From Echinometra lucunter (taxonomy: Eukaryota > Echinodermata > Echinoidea > Camarodonta > Echinometridae), in assembly GCA_029962745.1 (NCBI GenBank), contig CM057151.1, forward strand, positions 4,550,970-4,614,969: 64,000 nt of DNA. Direction: 5' to 3'. The translations under genes were made by a program, and so were the position numbers. The notes under the pieces were generated by a model. That model saw nothing but the letters and a program-made list of their open reading frames with translations. It ran no database searches and was not told the origin of the DNA. This document shows positions 20,923 to 33,064 of the stretch, in pieces. How positions within the stretch are numbered: position 1 is the stretch's first letter; each line of letters starts with the position of its first letter.

Positions 20923-23900
20923 GTAAGTAAATTCAGCCATTTCTAAAGTTGTAAGAAGTTATTTGGTATTAGCAGTAAATTCAGTCGTCATAAAAAGCCT
21001 AAGTGATTGCAGAAAATATAGTTTTGTTATTTGTCTGAATAAAATGAGCACTTATTTAGAACTACAGGTAATTAAAAATCATTTTAATCAATGTTTCTTT
21101 GAATGAAATGCAGGGAGGGATAACCATGGCCAAGGGAGATCTTCTCTCCGTGATTCTCTGTCTGACCTTCAGTCACATGACATTGGTTTCCAGTCTTCAT
21201 CAGACCTAGGTCACATCTCTTCCCAATCCCTTAGTCATTACCTTGCGGACAGTGGTAGGGACCTTCCTAGGAACGTGCCCAGAGATCTGCCCAGAGACCT
21301 GCCCAGGGACATGCCAAGGGATATGCAAAGGTTTGATGACATGGATGCTGGTGTACGTCATAACATGATCAGTCCCAGCAGGGCATCTGATTTTAATGAT
21401 CTGGCTGCGAAGATGCAGCTGCAGAAGGCAATACTGGCAGAACATGCCTTGCTCATGGGAATGTAAGATTTTGTCTTTGTAGATGTAGCTTTTAATCATT
21501 ATACATGTTAATAATTGCTAAGCTTAATGGAGATGATAGAAGAAATCCATGTATGTTTGTTATATTGTATTTTTTTTTAGTGATCTTAAATTTATCTTTA
21601 AAGTTCACCTTGGACCTATAACTCTTCAAATCACAAGATTGGAACTGCATTATTCCCTTTCTGGAATTTTTTGTGATCACTTTCAAAACTTGTTCATTTC
21701 TTATATAGGAAGCAGAATGTTTACTAAGTTTACACTATAATGAAAAATATTAATGTCTAGTAGATCCAGATTTATGCCTCCTGTACCAAAATTTTTCAAA
21801 TTTATAATCCTTTGGTATTTGCAATTCAAAGTCATGAATTTGCTTCATTTCCTATTCTACAGTTATAATTTGTAGCTAACAGCTTTGGTGTTCTCTCCAA
21901 CCTATAGAGAGCGTAGTAAGCTGTTGATGGCTGGTCAGCAAGACAGGAGAGGTCAACAGGACATGAGAGGCAACCAAGGAGGAAGACGAGGGAGGAGCCC
22001 AGGATATGGACCTAGACAGGATCAGAGGAGGATGAGTGGAGGCAGAGGACAAAGCGGTGGGGGTGGAAAAGGCAGGCGTCGGTCTGGAGGCGGAGATGGA
22101 GGTCCACGGAACTTTGGAGGTAACTTCCAGGGAGGGCAACAGCGTGGTGGCCATGCAGGACGCGGTGGTTTCCGTGGAGGCAAGCAGGGTGGGAGAGGAG
22201 GCAGAGATGACTCGCGTGATAGACAGGGCAGTGGAAAGCAACAAGGCCAGAAACGCAGGATGGAATCTCCAGGTACAGACAAAATTTATTGTAAGAATTT
22301 TTTAGCTTATATATTACTCCATAGGCTCTCCTCATTTCAGGTTCAACTCATGTGTTGGCAGAACAGCCGAGATGTACTCTAACAGGTCAGTGAAATATAT
22401 AGATTTGGTTACTTGCACAGTTGCAGATGGAATCGACAGCCAGCTGATAAAGTTGTGGGCTTATTGGAGATGTAGTTACATTGTAGGCCCAAGTCGAAAC
22501 GGGTCCTCGCCCAGTCCCTCGTGTTGAGCTGAAACCAGGTTTTGGGTTTTATTATATTATATAAAGCCCCTTGAATCCCTACCGGGGTGTTGCCCCCTGT
22601 ACTCCCACCAGGGCCTTGCGGCAGAACCCTAGACCCCCTGCCAATGTGCATTGAGATTTCTGAATTTCAAATTTTGGCAAGTATGGTTAAGTGATGACCT
22701 TGGGAAGGTTTTGTTTGCTTTGTTTATTTTTGGAGCAGGCAGAGTTTATCCAGGAGTACATGGAATGAGAGTGTATATCTCATGATCATAATGAAAATTG
22801 TTGTCATGTATTTTTTTTTTCTCCCACAGGGAATCAAGGAAGTAAAGGTAGAAACTTGAAGCAGATACCTGTAATGCCACAAAACATCCCCAGTCTGATG
22901 CCTTCAAATCAGCCACCAGTTAAACGCATGGCTGTTGGAAATAATGTAAGAATCAAATTAGTATCCATTTAATGATTTCATGCATTTGCCTGAAAGAGAA
23001 TGCTTAGAAGAATACTGTTAAGTGAAAATCCATACCAATATTTTTTGTGTTGGAATAGTACTCATCACATGAGAACTTTGTCTCTGTATGATTCCAAGTG
23101 TGATTGGAAATTATTTGAAGAAGCTGCATTTGTGAGAAGCTTGAACATTCAAGTACCATTTATCAATTTTCACTGTGTGAGTCATGAGAAACACCTGTTG
23201 ATGAAATGCTTAAAAAAACAGATACATTCATATTTATTTCCTTTTGTTTTGTTTCCAGTGTATGTTACTATTAATTGTAAATCTTTTAAAACCGTGTGAG
23301 AGTTGATTGGTTTTGTTGTTGATCTTTTATAAGAAACCTGGAGATAGATCCCCAGAGAAGAGGCCAATGGATGGAGACAACCAGAGAGGACGTTCTAGGA
23401 AGAGACGTGAGAGAGCTGGTAGGGCAGCAGCTAGATCAATGGCAGTTGTTAGTACTGCCCAGAGAGGTGGAAGGGGTGGTTCAACTGTTGGCAACAGAGG
23501 TGGCTTTACTGGAAATAAGGACAGGTCATCTGGACAGATTGGCCCAGATAATATGTTCTGCCATATCTGCCAGTGGCAATGCAAGGATATGCATGTAAGT
23601 GATGTCTTATTTAATCATTTAAATAATGTTGGTGTGAATGTCTTACATTCTGCTTGATAATAAAGTCTGATATTGAGTTTCAATATCCAGTGGTATTGTA
23701 AAGTGGAAGAGTGATATTTAAAGGAAAATATTCTTTGAAGATTTTCTTTTCAAAGTTCAGGATGGTGCTGTATACCTTCTGTTTGAATGAATAGGAAATG
23801 ATTTTTAGTTGGTAATTCGTCTTACAATTCTCAGGGGTATGTATTTTCTTTCAAGCCAAACGGAAGAATTATTTTTTTTTTTCCGGGGCTACTCTTTGAG

Positions 23901-26900
23901 CCCACTCACCCAAATTTTGTACATTGTATTACAGTTTACATTGGATCCTATGAGAATTTCAGGGGCTCTTTTTTAGTTTTCCAGGGCTCTTTTGGGCGTT
24001 TCGGGGGCAAATTCGCCCCGAGCCCCTGTGTATGTTTTTTCCCTGAAGCCAAATCATTAGAGAATCTTGCTTCCTTCATGACTTTGCCCAAATTGGTAAT
24101 TATTAGTTGTTATCTATCGAGACATATGTACTTTAACTTTTCTCATTCATTCATGTGAATAAATGATTTTTTTGGGGGGCACCATTTGTTGTTATTGTGA
24201 TTGTAATGAAAATACTGTTTACCTTACAGACTTACAGGAACCATATGTTCAGTAACATGCACTTAGAGAACATGTCAGAGTTTCAGCTGGTTGAGCAAGA
24301 AGTAGAACAGAAACCTAAAGAAGGAGAAGGGTAAGAGATAACCTTCTAAATCACAGCTTCTTACTGAGTTGTCAAACCGGCCTGAATTATAATGTGAAAA
24401 TGTGAGTGTTTTCCATCCCGTGGGGGTATCAAGGGATTCACAATTTAAAAAAAAAAAAAAATTCCATATCCTATAACTCTCAAAAATTATAACTGTTGGT
24501 TGATTGTCATTGATAATGATAATATAGAAACAATAGATATTAATAGATAGATAATTATGTTATTATTCCTATCATGATGTAATGCTTTTGCATGTTACAT
24601 CTGTAGTCATATGTAGTTTGTAGCAAATTAAGGGGGGGGATCAGATATCATTTTAGAAACCAGAGCAGTGATCAAAGTAGGATGTTATGTTTGTGGTCAC
24701 ACAGACTAGGATTTTTCATTTTCTTTTAATAAGAAGGAAAATAAAATCTGCCAAAGCATTAGTAACATGTATTTGGATGTTTGTTTTTTACATAATGTAA
24801 GGGCTGATAAGGATGGAGAAGCTCCCAAGACAAAGATCTTCCAAGTCAAGTATTGTCAGGCATGCAAAGAGAATGTCAAAGGCTCCATTATAGCCCATGC
24901 CAAGACTGATAAACACAAGGTATGTCACCATGTCATATCCATTCCCATTCAACCGTTGCCATTGACATCATGGTGTGACTTATCTTGTCCAGGTAAATGG
25001 TGTCAAAGAAAACTCAAATGAAGGGAAAGTATGCGTATTCGAGTATAAAGTGCAGTTTTGGCTGGCAGACCCCTGGGCTAAATATGTCAGCAAAATAGTG
25101 CATTTGTGTAATATTAGAGAGGAGCTTAAGTTCTGGGAAAGGTGAAAAATGATATGCAGGCTTTTTCATTCTTTTCATGTCATTTGGGAAGAATATCATA
25201 GTGAAAAGGTCCTTTAGTAATGATGACTCTTCAAATGCCCTCATGTTGGAAATATGTCAAGAAATTGCTGGATAGTTTGGGTGAAACATGGCACATTTTT
25301 CTGTGCGGTCCCATACATTTGTTACTGTGTACATTAGAAGTTCCTTTGGGGGCAAGTTAGTAGACTTCTTATCAAATTGATAATTCCCAAATCTCGCACT
25401 CCTCACCTTTGTTTAATTTAAGTACAACTAATCTAACTCTTCCAGTTGCTTTGCCTTTGGAACATGTGAAAGAATCTGTTGCAAAGCAACTTGGAGAGTT
25501 GGATTAGTTGTACTTAAACACAGGTGTGCAGTGTGAGATTTACCGGTATTAAAGTTAATAGTGTTTACTGGTATGTCATAATGCTGTTAATAAGCTCAGG
25601 AGTTTACAAAACATGTAGCATGTCATTGTGTACATATGTAAAGTGTTCCGTGTGTTGGACTTAAACGTTTAATGACATCTGCACTTTCAAGGTGGAAACT
25701 TAAACAAATGGAGCGAAAGTTCTTAGTTTACCATAGAAACCAATTTGTCACGGTCTCACACACATGACTGTGTTATTCAGAAAGTGGGCAAAATAGGTAG
25801 TATCGTGACGGCCAAGAATTCTTTCTTGGTAACTTTCATCTATTGCGTTAGTGAACATTTGAGAATTGTGTTTGTACTTTATCCTCATTCTGTTCTATTT
25901 TTTATAGGAGATGAAGATTAAGAAGAGGCCCCACTGCAAAGTGTGCGACGTCTCTTTCTCTGCCTTAAGCTTATACAAGCGCCATTGCAGGAGTGCTGAT
26001 CACTTGAAGGTGAGCTTATAATTTGGTCTTTTGATCGAGCCATAGTCGTGAAGCTTGAAGTCTGTGACATGACATTTAGAGGGCGCTAATCAGAATTATG
26101 AGTATGGACAGACAGGGTGTGTTACCCATTGAGGTTCATGGTACCTTGTCTAGAGGTACCATTTGCCATGTTTCTGAAAGTCAGAAGATTGCCAATGTAG
26201 ACTGAAGTTTTGTTTGCTTCATTTGGTAACAATGTTTCTGAATTCTGTTCTCACATCCTATCCGTCCCTCGGATAGGACGTTAAATGGAGGCCCCGTGTA
26301 CAGGAGAGTCACCACCTTTGCAGGTTAAGAACCCACTGCACTATTCGTTTAAGATTAGGGGGGAAACCCTGGTGAAGTGGTCCACCTGCACATCCCCAAT
26401 CAGTTATATCAGGAGGAGAAACCTGAGGGTTACAGTGACTCGGATCGCTTTTCGCCTCCCAGGCACAGGTGACGCCAAACATAATAATAATAATAATGAT
26501 AACATTTCTCGTAATGCATTGTGGGATCTTTTTTTTTTTAACTAAGTCTTGATTTTCATCAGATATTTCAGCATTTTTACGATTTTTAGGCTGCAAAATG
26601 GCGACGAGAAACCAGTCTTCATAATTCTGAAAAGTGCCCTGTAAATGTTGTATCGCACAGTTTTTAACAGTCACAAAGCTGTGTTTGTTCATTTAATAGC
26701 ACACACTTTTTGTGATAAATCACAGCTCTACACTGTATATTTTTAAGAGAGTTAGCTGCCAATAAGTTACTCAGAGATTTGTTCTTGAAATTATGATTGC
26801 CAGATAAAGTCCTTGCCACGTTCTCAAAATTATGGCAATCTAAAAATTGCAGGGAAAAAAAGGAAATCTCAAGGAAGAACAGTGTATTTGAAAAAAGAAA

Positions 26901-29900
26901 AAAACATAAGTTGTCCTATTTTACCTGAAGCTCGGATTTGACCTTACATAAACTAGATACACCAAGGGGGAAAAAAAATACTACTCTGTCAACAATGCAC
27001 ATTTGCATATGTATATATAATGTTCATTTGTAGATTCATTATGATTCTTTGACCTCATTTCTTTCATCATCTTTTTACAGATGGTGGATGAGAAAGGAGA
27101 GATGTTTGAAATGGAAACCCCTGCTGCAGTGAGTCAAATCAAAATATGAATATAATTTATGAACTAATAAAAAAATGTGTTGACTAAAGTGACTCACCGA
27201 CAGTTGTTGTAGTAAATTTTGTAAATATATTTAGTGTATAAAGGAGAAAGAAAAAAGGAAGCAGCAGGGAAAATGCAAATTTATTGATTTGTAAATATAT
27301 GGTATGAAATAGCAAGAACACCATCTGCAAAACATGACATTTAATATTCATAAGGACTTTTGTATTTTTCTGCAAAGTTTTGAAATATGCATAAGATTTG
27401 ATATTCCTAGGGACTTTTGTATTTTTCTGTAAGTTATTAGATATGTTAATTTTGGTGGTACATAATTTTTACATTATTTTCATCATTTTTTTGATATGAC
27501 ATATATACTGAAATTGTTAGTAGAAGTTGATTTAATGTAAAAAATGGTGAGGCATTTGATATGATTATCTATTTGAATGAAACCTTTCCAGGAAGAAGCT
27601 GTAAGCAAAGCTGAAGGGGAATCAACAACTGCCATATCTTCAGACGATGCTGGTCAGCCTCTGACCACTATGTCTGACCAGGCTCAAAAGGAGCCTGCTG
27701 ACAATGCCAAGGCAGACTCTGTGGCCACTGCTGATCAGAGTGATTCCCAAACCAAATCCAGACCAGAAGTCAAGTCACAACAAGCAGACCAAGAGGAAGA
27801 TTTGTCCATTTTCAATCCAAACGTTTCCGTTGGTAGGTTACCTCAGCTTGGCACCAAGGCTCTAGAAGCTCAACTCGTTTCTCCCATCCCCCTCAACTTA
27901 ACACCATCCTCAAGGAAAAGTTAATGTTGTTCTCAAGAAACCTTGATGTGTTGGTATGTAAGATCGAGATGCAAATATGTGTTTCTCTTACCAACTTCAC
28001 ATCTTTGCAGATTGCACTCTCAAACGGCATGTCCATCATGTTTTGTTGATGGTTTCATGTCACTTGGATGTGTATCATGCTTATTCTTTGTATCTCCTTC
28101 TTGGCAAGCTTGCAGATTCAATACAGATAAACTGCCCTTTTAAGCTTGCGTTGTTGCTTCAAATGCCACCCTGTAATCAGCGCTGCTCTGGAGCAATTAG
28201 AAATGTGATTTATTTCTATCAAGGCTGTCAAATCAACTTTCAGTTCATGAAATGATTTGAAAGTAATTTTTATGAGAAAGCAGAATTTAATTTCATTGCC
28301 AAAAGAGTGAAACTGCGCTAAGTTTCGAAAGGATGTTTCTGCTCCCAGTGGCAGATGATTTATTTTCATCTCAAGAGAGATGTCCTACTTTATGATGGAA
28401 GCATTTATAAAAAATACTTCATGCAAACTATGTTGTGAATGGAACATCTTAATTGGAAGCTTCATTGCAAGCAAGAAAGAGCTTTATTAAAGCTCTTAAA
28501 TCCACTAATAGCGGAATGGTGCATCCGGATTGCCTTGAGCTGTTATTGACCTAGTTCAAGAGATGAAGGATATAAGAAGGTATCACCCTCATGGGTGTTA
28601 CTATGATTCCCTCATGCCAAGATGTTCCACTCATGGTTATTTTAATGAACCTGCCATATAGCAGTAACTGCCAGTATGACTGCCTTTCTGCGCACCATTC
28701 AAACAAGAACTACAAAATGCAGAGCTTTTCATAGTGGTAAAATGTGACCAGATTTATTTTTCAGAATTTCTTGTCTCATAGGTTATGCATGGATCAGCTT
28801 GTTGATCTTACTTTTTAAAATTAAAATGACCATTTATTGATGTTTCATCATTTACCAGCTATTGAAGGCACTTTGCAAGGAATCGGTCACATAAACAATA
28901 CCTGAAGGCTTGCTGCGACCTAGCTAGCTTGTTCATTCCCAGGAATTCTAATGCGTAACAGAGCCGTGGAGTGGTGCATTCAAGCGATGCTGGTCATCAG
29001 ATTTTAACTGGTTTTACACTTGATACTGGTCATTAGTCTGCGTGACCAGTTAGGCAGTCGACCACCTGTTGTTGTGTTTTTAAGCACATTTGCGCTCTTA
29101 TGCCAAGTGATCAAATGCGAGGTATTCAGTATACGCAATCTGATCATCTGCTCTTGCTAGCGTGTATTGGCATTGTGTACAATACACTCTTGTACATTAG
29201 GCGTTGATAACTTAAGAGTTGACAACGAAAGAGCAGGGAAGCCAGATGTGTTCATATTTGACTGCTAAAGTGAAATTGTCATTTGATTTATGCCGTAACA
29301 TTTCTGCTCTTGAAACAATGCACAATATACTATTCCACCTGGTTGATGCTGTAATGCTATATTATTTCATCACCATGCGCAGTAGATGGTACCACTCAGA
29401 TTTGTCCTGGAAAGGGTCCACATGTGGAGTGAACAGAGTCGCTATAGGATGGTTGGCTAGTTATGTTATGACAATCTTACTAGAAATCAGCAGGATGTAT
29501 CATATAATGCATTATCAGGAGAGCTTTTTAGGCCTTCATTGCAAGAATGGGAGGTAGATGGCTCAGTCTGTGTGGATGCCATTTAAAAGGCATCTACAAT
29601 TATGATTGGAGCTTGTGATAGTAACTAATTACCTTGTATTTTTATCAGAACAATCTTCAAAGGATGTGCAAAGGTGCCATATAATTGAATAAGCATTCAT
29701 CCATGAGCAAAGATGTAGTATGTATGCAAATGCATGTCCACAATCAAAAATAGGTCTGATAGTGTCAGAAGATGTGTGGAACAGTATGCTCTCACAACAA
29801 TTTTAAGTTGTATTCAGAAAGTTTTACTGATCACGAGCTGAGGGAGGACTCTGTCTTCTAAAGAAAATGTCAATTTCATGTATGATGGATGTAATCAACA

Positions 29901-32900
29901 CCCCTGTTTTTGGAGGTATAGTGAGCAGTGGAGCTAAAGAGAAATGTGAAAGTATTATGTTTCACAGAAGAGACAGACGGCCAATCCTTCTCATGTCTCA
30001 TTGTAGAATCTTTGAAGAAAAAGATATATATGTATATCTTAAGCTCGCAGGATCCAATATGACTTGAAATATATAACAACTGACAAGTGTCAGGGCGCTT
30101 ATATGCGTGTGTCTTGTTGGCATTGCTCTGCGGTGACCAGTTCTCTAAGATGAGAGAAAAAAATACAAAATTGAAAAGAATAATTTGCAACTGCGGAAGA
30201 GCATGATAGAAGACTGTAGTTGACTTGCTCTTCATATCATTTAAAATAAGCAAAAGGCAGCTTGTAGGTCTGCAGTTCATATGCACACTCATGCTGGAGG
30301 TTGTCCTTTTCTTTGATATACTTGATTACAGGTAAATCTATCCTGACCAATTTTCATACAAAGGTGTTCATTTTAAATCAAGTTAATGAAACGAAGCTAG
30401 GGACTCCATTCTCTCATCTCTGACGTCTTGATTATTGCGCTTTGACTGGCTTCACATATTTGCAGTTCAAAGGACATAATCTTTGGGGCCATGGATGTTA
30501 ATTGGCCAGGATTGACGTTTGGTGAAAAATTGGCTTGTCCTCATCACTAGTGCATCTGAAACTAGTGTTCTGTTCTTTTTTATGTTAATTTGTTCTATTC
30601 TAATTCTGTTCTAACTTCTTTCTAACCCTACCAGGTGTGCAGTATGTGGTGCCTGTCACAGGTTTCTTCTGTAAGCTATGTCGTCGTTTCTACACCAATG
30701 AGGCCAGCGCCTGGGTGACCCACTGTAGGACTGAGTCTCACTACAAAGCAGTCAAGGTATGGGACCAAACAATTTTGTACATCACTTCTCAAAGATTGCC
30801 TTCTCTTGAAAGCATCTTAAATTTCTAAAGGAGCTCTCTCTTTGGGTATCCAAATCTACTGACTGTAGCTCACTACAAATTGTAACAAATTTCTAAATCA
30901 GTTGTACATGTCAAACAAACTTTTACTCGAAGTGATTCCCTGGTCTTTTAGATTTTGATTCAACACATTGAATCAGAAAGTGCATTTTATTTCCATAAAA
31001 GCATTGTAAAATAATTAAAACATTTGTAGGATTATTCAGACGTGTCTTCTAGAGATATTTTCTGGCATCAAATTTCATGGGTAATATCTTGAACTGTAAA
31101 TCAAGCTATAAATACAGCAAAATAGATTTTAAAAGAAATGAATCATGAGATAAGCTTTGTGCATTCTTACTCCTTCCTTTTTTCGCAGGCAAAGCAAGAT
31201 GCCATAGCTGCTGCAGCAGCAGCAAAACGCAAGCAGGAGGAAGAGAAGAAAGCTGCAGAGGAGGCCAAGGCTGCAGAGGAGGCCAATGCTGCAGAGGAGG
31301 CTAAAGCTGCGGAGGAGGCCAAGGCTGCGGAGGAGGCCAAGGCTGCGGAGGAGGCCAAGGCTGCGGAGGAGGCCAAGGCTGCGGAGGAGGCTAAGGCTGC
31401 TGAAGAAGCCAAGGTAGGAGAGAAAGCAAAAGCCACTGTGAAGGATAATGATGAGAAGGAGGAGGAAACCAAGGATACATCTACTAATGAAGATTCAGAC
31501 ATGCCTAAGGGTCAGTGAGATTGATGAATTAACGGTTTAAGGGATTCAAACGTTTGTTCCCTTAACCCATTCGTGACAGAGGTCCACATTTTGTGATTTG
31601 GCCTAATATCTTTTGATGCAAAGCCCTAAAAATCATACCAAATACATGAGCAGAAAGAGCAAAAAATTCTACACAAACTATGCCCATTTTGGTTGCATCA
31701 ATTTTCGTTGTTTTTAATGCTGAAAATCTTTGAAAGGAAAATAAGAATTAAAATCCTTAAATTGGCAATGTGATAGAAAGTTTAAAATCACCGTTTGCCC
31801 CTGCGAATTGGCAACATTTTGAACTTCTCATCATAATTTCTGTCAATTTACATTCATTTCAGATACATGACGTTTTATAAGAAAAATGTAGCAATAAAAT
31901 AAAAATGTTGGTGTTGCCAATTTGAAGAATAAAAGCTGATCAAATTAGGCTTTAATTATTCCTGTCATGAATGGGTTAAATCTTCTTAACATGACAATTT
32001 GAAATAAGTTTTCATATGTTTAAATTTGATGAGATGCATATGACATTTATGAGTTTGTCTTGTGGATGTGTGAATATGATAGCATATTTAAGTAGTAGTG
32101 CTACTGAGGGAACAGGGCCCATATTCATGAAATCTTACTAAGCTAGTTCTCAACTAATTACATAGGTCACAGTACACAGTTAGATGACAACTAGGCCTAT
32201 GAAGGTTTCATGAATATGGGCCCAGGTTATGAAAGTCCACCATCTTCTCAAAGTGAGATCTATGGTCTGAGTTTCTGGTGGAACTTTCAAATGACAAGAA
32301 GACAAGTTAATGGCTGAGATATGCCTTTTCTTTTCCCAAAGTAGGTCTCTCTTTAATTTCTTATTGGTACTTTTCAGCTTAGGCTTCTTAGTGACAAGTA
32401 TTATGTGGCTTTTGATATTGCATTTTATGAAAATATATGACACTTATATTTCAGTTCTCACCTGGAGAGAATATTGAAGTGTCTAAATAACTGCTTTGGA
32501 TGAAATTTGCGTATAACAAGAATCAAACGTAACATTGAATTTTTACTTTTTTAAAAATTATAAACAGGTACTGAAAAGGGAGAGAAGAAGAAAAGCCCAG
32601 AGAGAACGCAGGAGGAGGAGACGAGCCAGTCTAGTGTAGAGAAGACCAGCACAGAACAGGCTTCCCAAGATGAAGTGATGGAAGATAAGAAGGAGGTTAC
32701 AGAGGAAAAAGAAGAGGGAGAGTTAGAGGAAGAAGCAGTGGAAGAAAAAGGAGATGTAGAAGAAATGATAGAGGTGACTGATGCAGTAGGTGGAGATGAA
32801 GAAGAGGACGAAGGAGAACGTGCAGCAGAGGAGGTTGCAGAAGAGGAGAAAATGGAGGAAGAGGCAGTGGAAGGAGATGTAGAAGAAGTGATGGAGGTGA

Positions 32901-33064
32901 CTGATGCCGTAGGTGGAGATGAAGAAGGAGAGAGTGAAGGAGAGGAAGTGAAGGATGAAGTTGTAGAAGCAGAGGGTGATGTACAAGAGGTGGTAGTGGA
33001 AGAGATGGGCAAGAAAAAGAGTCCAAGAAGGGGTGGAAGGAAATCACGTGGACGAAGGCGCTAG
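20586..33064 (+). CDS. CIZ1-like/matrin-type zinc-finger protein, 13 coding exons
   Basis: Coding exons are 20586-20922 (exon from acceptor 20571), 21114-21462, 21908-22272, 22830-22945, 23334-23594, 24230-24330, 24802-24919, 25908-26009, 27081-27128, 27592-27832, 30635-30756, 31189-31510 and 32568-33064. All are bounded by AG and GT, every phase closes, and the joined frame is 992 residues. Domain order: Ser/Arg-rich disordered N-terminus, LPRD repeats, RGG-rich segment, three zinc fingers of the Cx2C-Hx5H (U1/C2H2) kind, a matrin-type finger (PVTGFFCKLCRRFY), an AAEEAK repeat and a Glu-rich tail ending in a basic cluster (SPRRGGRKSRGRRR). This order resembles CIZ1, a nuclear-matrix protein linked to DNA replication and Cip1 binding. 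The identity is inference; nuclear nucleic-acid binding is a safer statement. The start is the first in-frame ATG of the first recognised exon, and an upstream coding exon is not excluded. Confidence 0.85.
21114..21462 (+). CDS. zinc-finger gene exon 2: LPRD repeat region
   Basis: It follows the acceptor GAAATGCAG and ends at AT|GTAAGA. It encodes Ser-rich sequence, then four to five short repeats of the type RDLP/RDMP at about 21267-21330, then a helical stretch (DLAAKMQLQKAILAEHALLM). Phases 1 and 2 join correctly to the neighbours. Confidence 0.85.
21908..22272 (+). CDS. zinc-finger gene exon 3: RGG-rich segment
   Basis: The first third is Gln/Arg-rich. It then becomes an RGG/GGR-rich region of about 70 residues (for example GGHAGRGGFRGGKQGGRGGR), the type of sequence that binds RNA and is often arginine-methylated. 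The donor is G|GTACAG, weaker than its neighbours, so an alternative 5' splice site is possible. Confidence 0.85.
22830..22945 (+). CDS. zinc-finger gene exon 4: linker
   Basis: It lies between a pyrimidine-rich acceptor (CTCCCACAG) and AAT|GTAAGA. It encodes 38 residues rich in Pro, Asn and Gln (VMPQNIPSLMPSNQPPVKRM) with no domain. It ends in phase 0. Confidence 0.8.
23334..23594 (+). CDS. zinc-finger gene exon 5: basic region and first half of finger 1
   Basis: It encodes a basic Arg-rich patch (RGRSRKRRERAGRAAARSMA), a second GGRGG stretch and the Cys pair of the first finger (MFCHICQWQCKDMH). The finger is split by a phase-0 intron before its histidines. Confidence 0.88.
24230..24330 (+). 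CDS. zinc-finger gene exon 6: second half of finger 1
   Basis: It starts TYRNHMFSNMH, which completes a Cx2C-x12-Hx5H finger with exon 5, and then becomes acidic. It ends in phase 2 at GG|GTAAGA. Confidence 0.88.
24802..24919 (+). CDS. zinc-finger gene exon 7: finger 2
   Basis: It contains YCQACKENVKGSIIAHAKTD followed by KH, a Cx2C-x10-Hx5H finger with a slightly short inter-ligand loop. The donor is GTATGT. Confidence 0.85.
25389..25541. repeat. intronic hairpin element
   Basis: The arms 25389-25454 and 25481-25541 are reverse complements over about 60 bp with few mismatches and a loop of about 26 nt. The outer words are AAATCTCGCACT and AGTGTGAGATTT. It lies in the intron between exons 7 and 8. 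Its size and symmetry fit a small MITE; a hairpin RNA is a less likely reading. Confidence 0.8.
25908..26009 (+). CDS. zinc-finger gene exon 8: finger 3
   Basis: Thirty-four residues include HCKVCDVSFSALSLYKRHCR then SADH, a complete Cx2C-x12-Hx5H finger in a single phase-0 exon. Confidence 0.88.
26255..26505 (+). mobile_element. SINE 3' fragment
   Basis: It contains TCCCTCGGATAGGACGTTAA and GTTAAGAACCCACTGCACT, words typical of the body of tRNA-derived SINEs in marine invertebrates, and ends in an ATA/ATG-rich tail. The tRNA head is missing. It shares a weak TCGGA..GGAC..TTAAA core with the SINE at 15734. It lies within the intron after exon 8. Confidence 0.6.
27081..27128 (+). CDS. zinc-finger gene exon 9: 48-nt microexon
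   Basis: Sixteen codons (MVDEKGEMFEMETPAA) lie between TTTTTACAG and GTGAGT. It is phase 0 at both ends, so it could be skipped without breaking the frame. Confidence 0.7.
27592..27832 (+). CDS. zinc-finger gene exon 10: acidic/polar linker
   Basis: Eighty codons rich in Ala, Asp, Ser and Gln form a low-complexity linker before the matrin finger. It ends in phase 1 at G|GTAGGT and is followed by the longest intron of the gene (2.8 kb). Confidence 0.82.
27833..30634 (+). other. long intron of the zinc-finger gene, no gene seen
   Basis: This 2.8-kb intron has a consensus donor and a TTCTTTCTAACCCTACCAG acceptor. Short open frames inside it have no protein-like composition. I see no recognisable mobile element. 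Confidence 0.6.
30635..30756 (+). CDS. zinc-finger gene exon 11: matrin-type finger
   Basis: It encodes YVVPVTGFFCKLCRRFYTNE and the pair THCRTESHY, a Cx2C-x13-Hx5H matrin-type finger of the kind shared by matrin-3 and CIZ1. These fingers are found in nuclear proteins that contact RNA or the nuclear matrix. Confidence 0.9.
31189..31510 (+). CDS. zinc-finger gene exon 12: AAEEAK repeat
   Basis: Nine tandem 18-bp units at 31252-31413 encode AAEEAK (one unit AAEEAN). The likely product is a long charged alpha-helix. Units differ mostly at third positions and the central ones are identical, so the copy number may vary between individuals. It ends in phase 1 at G|GTCAGT. Confidence 0.85.
31566..31975. 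mobile_element. piggyBac-like MITE
   Basis: TTAA at 31562-31565 and 31976-31979 flanks termini CCCATTCGTGACAG and CTGTCATGAATGGG (inverted with one mismatch). A TTAA duplication with CCC/GGG ends is the piggyBac signature. At about 410 bp it has no transposase. It lies in the last intron of the zinc-finger gene. Confidence 0.82.
32115..32223. mobile_element. 109-bp hairpin MITE
   Basis: It has perfect 18-bp inverted termini GGGCCCATATTCATGAAA / TTTCATGAATATGGGCCC, with partial complementarity inside. No clear target duplication. It is in the same intron as the piggyBac-like MITE. Confidence 0.8.
32568..33064 (+). CDS. zinc-finger gene exon 13: acidic C-terminus and stop
   Basis: It is strongly Glu-rich, with two copies of a segment built around EVTDAVGGDEE (about 32748-32815 and 32866-32930), and ends with a basic cluster and TAG at 33062. 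The acceptor is TATAAACAG. Confidence 0.88.
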
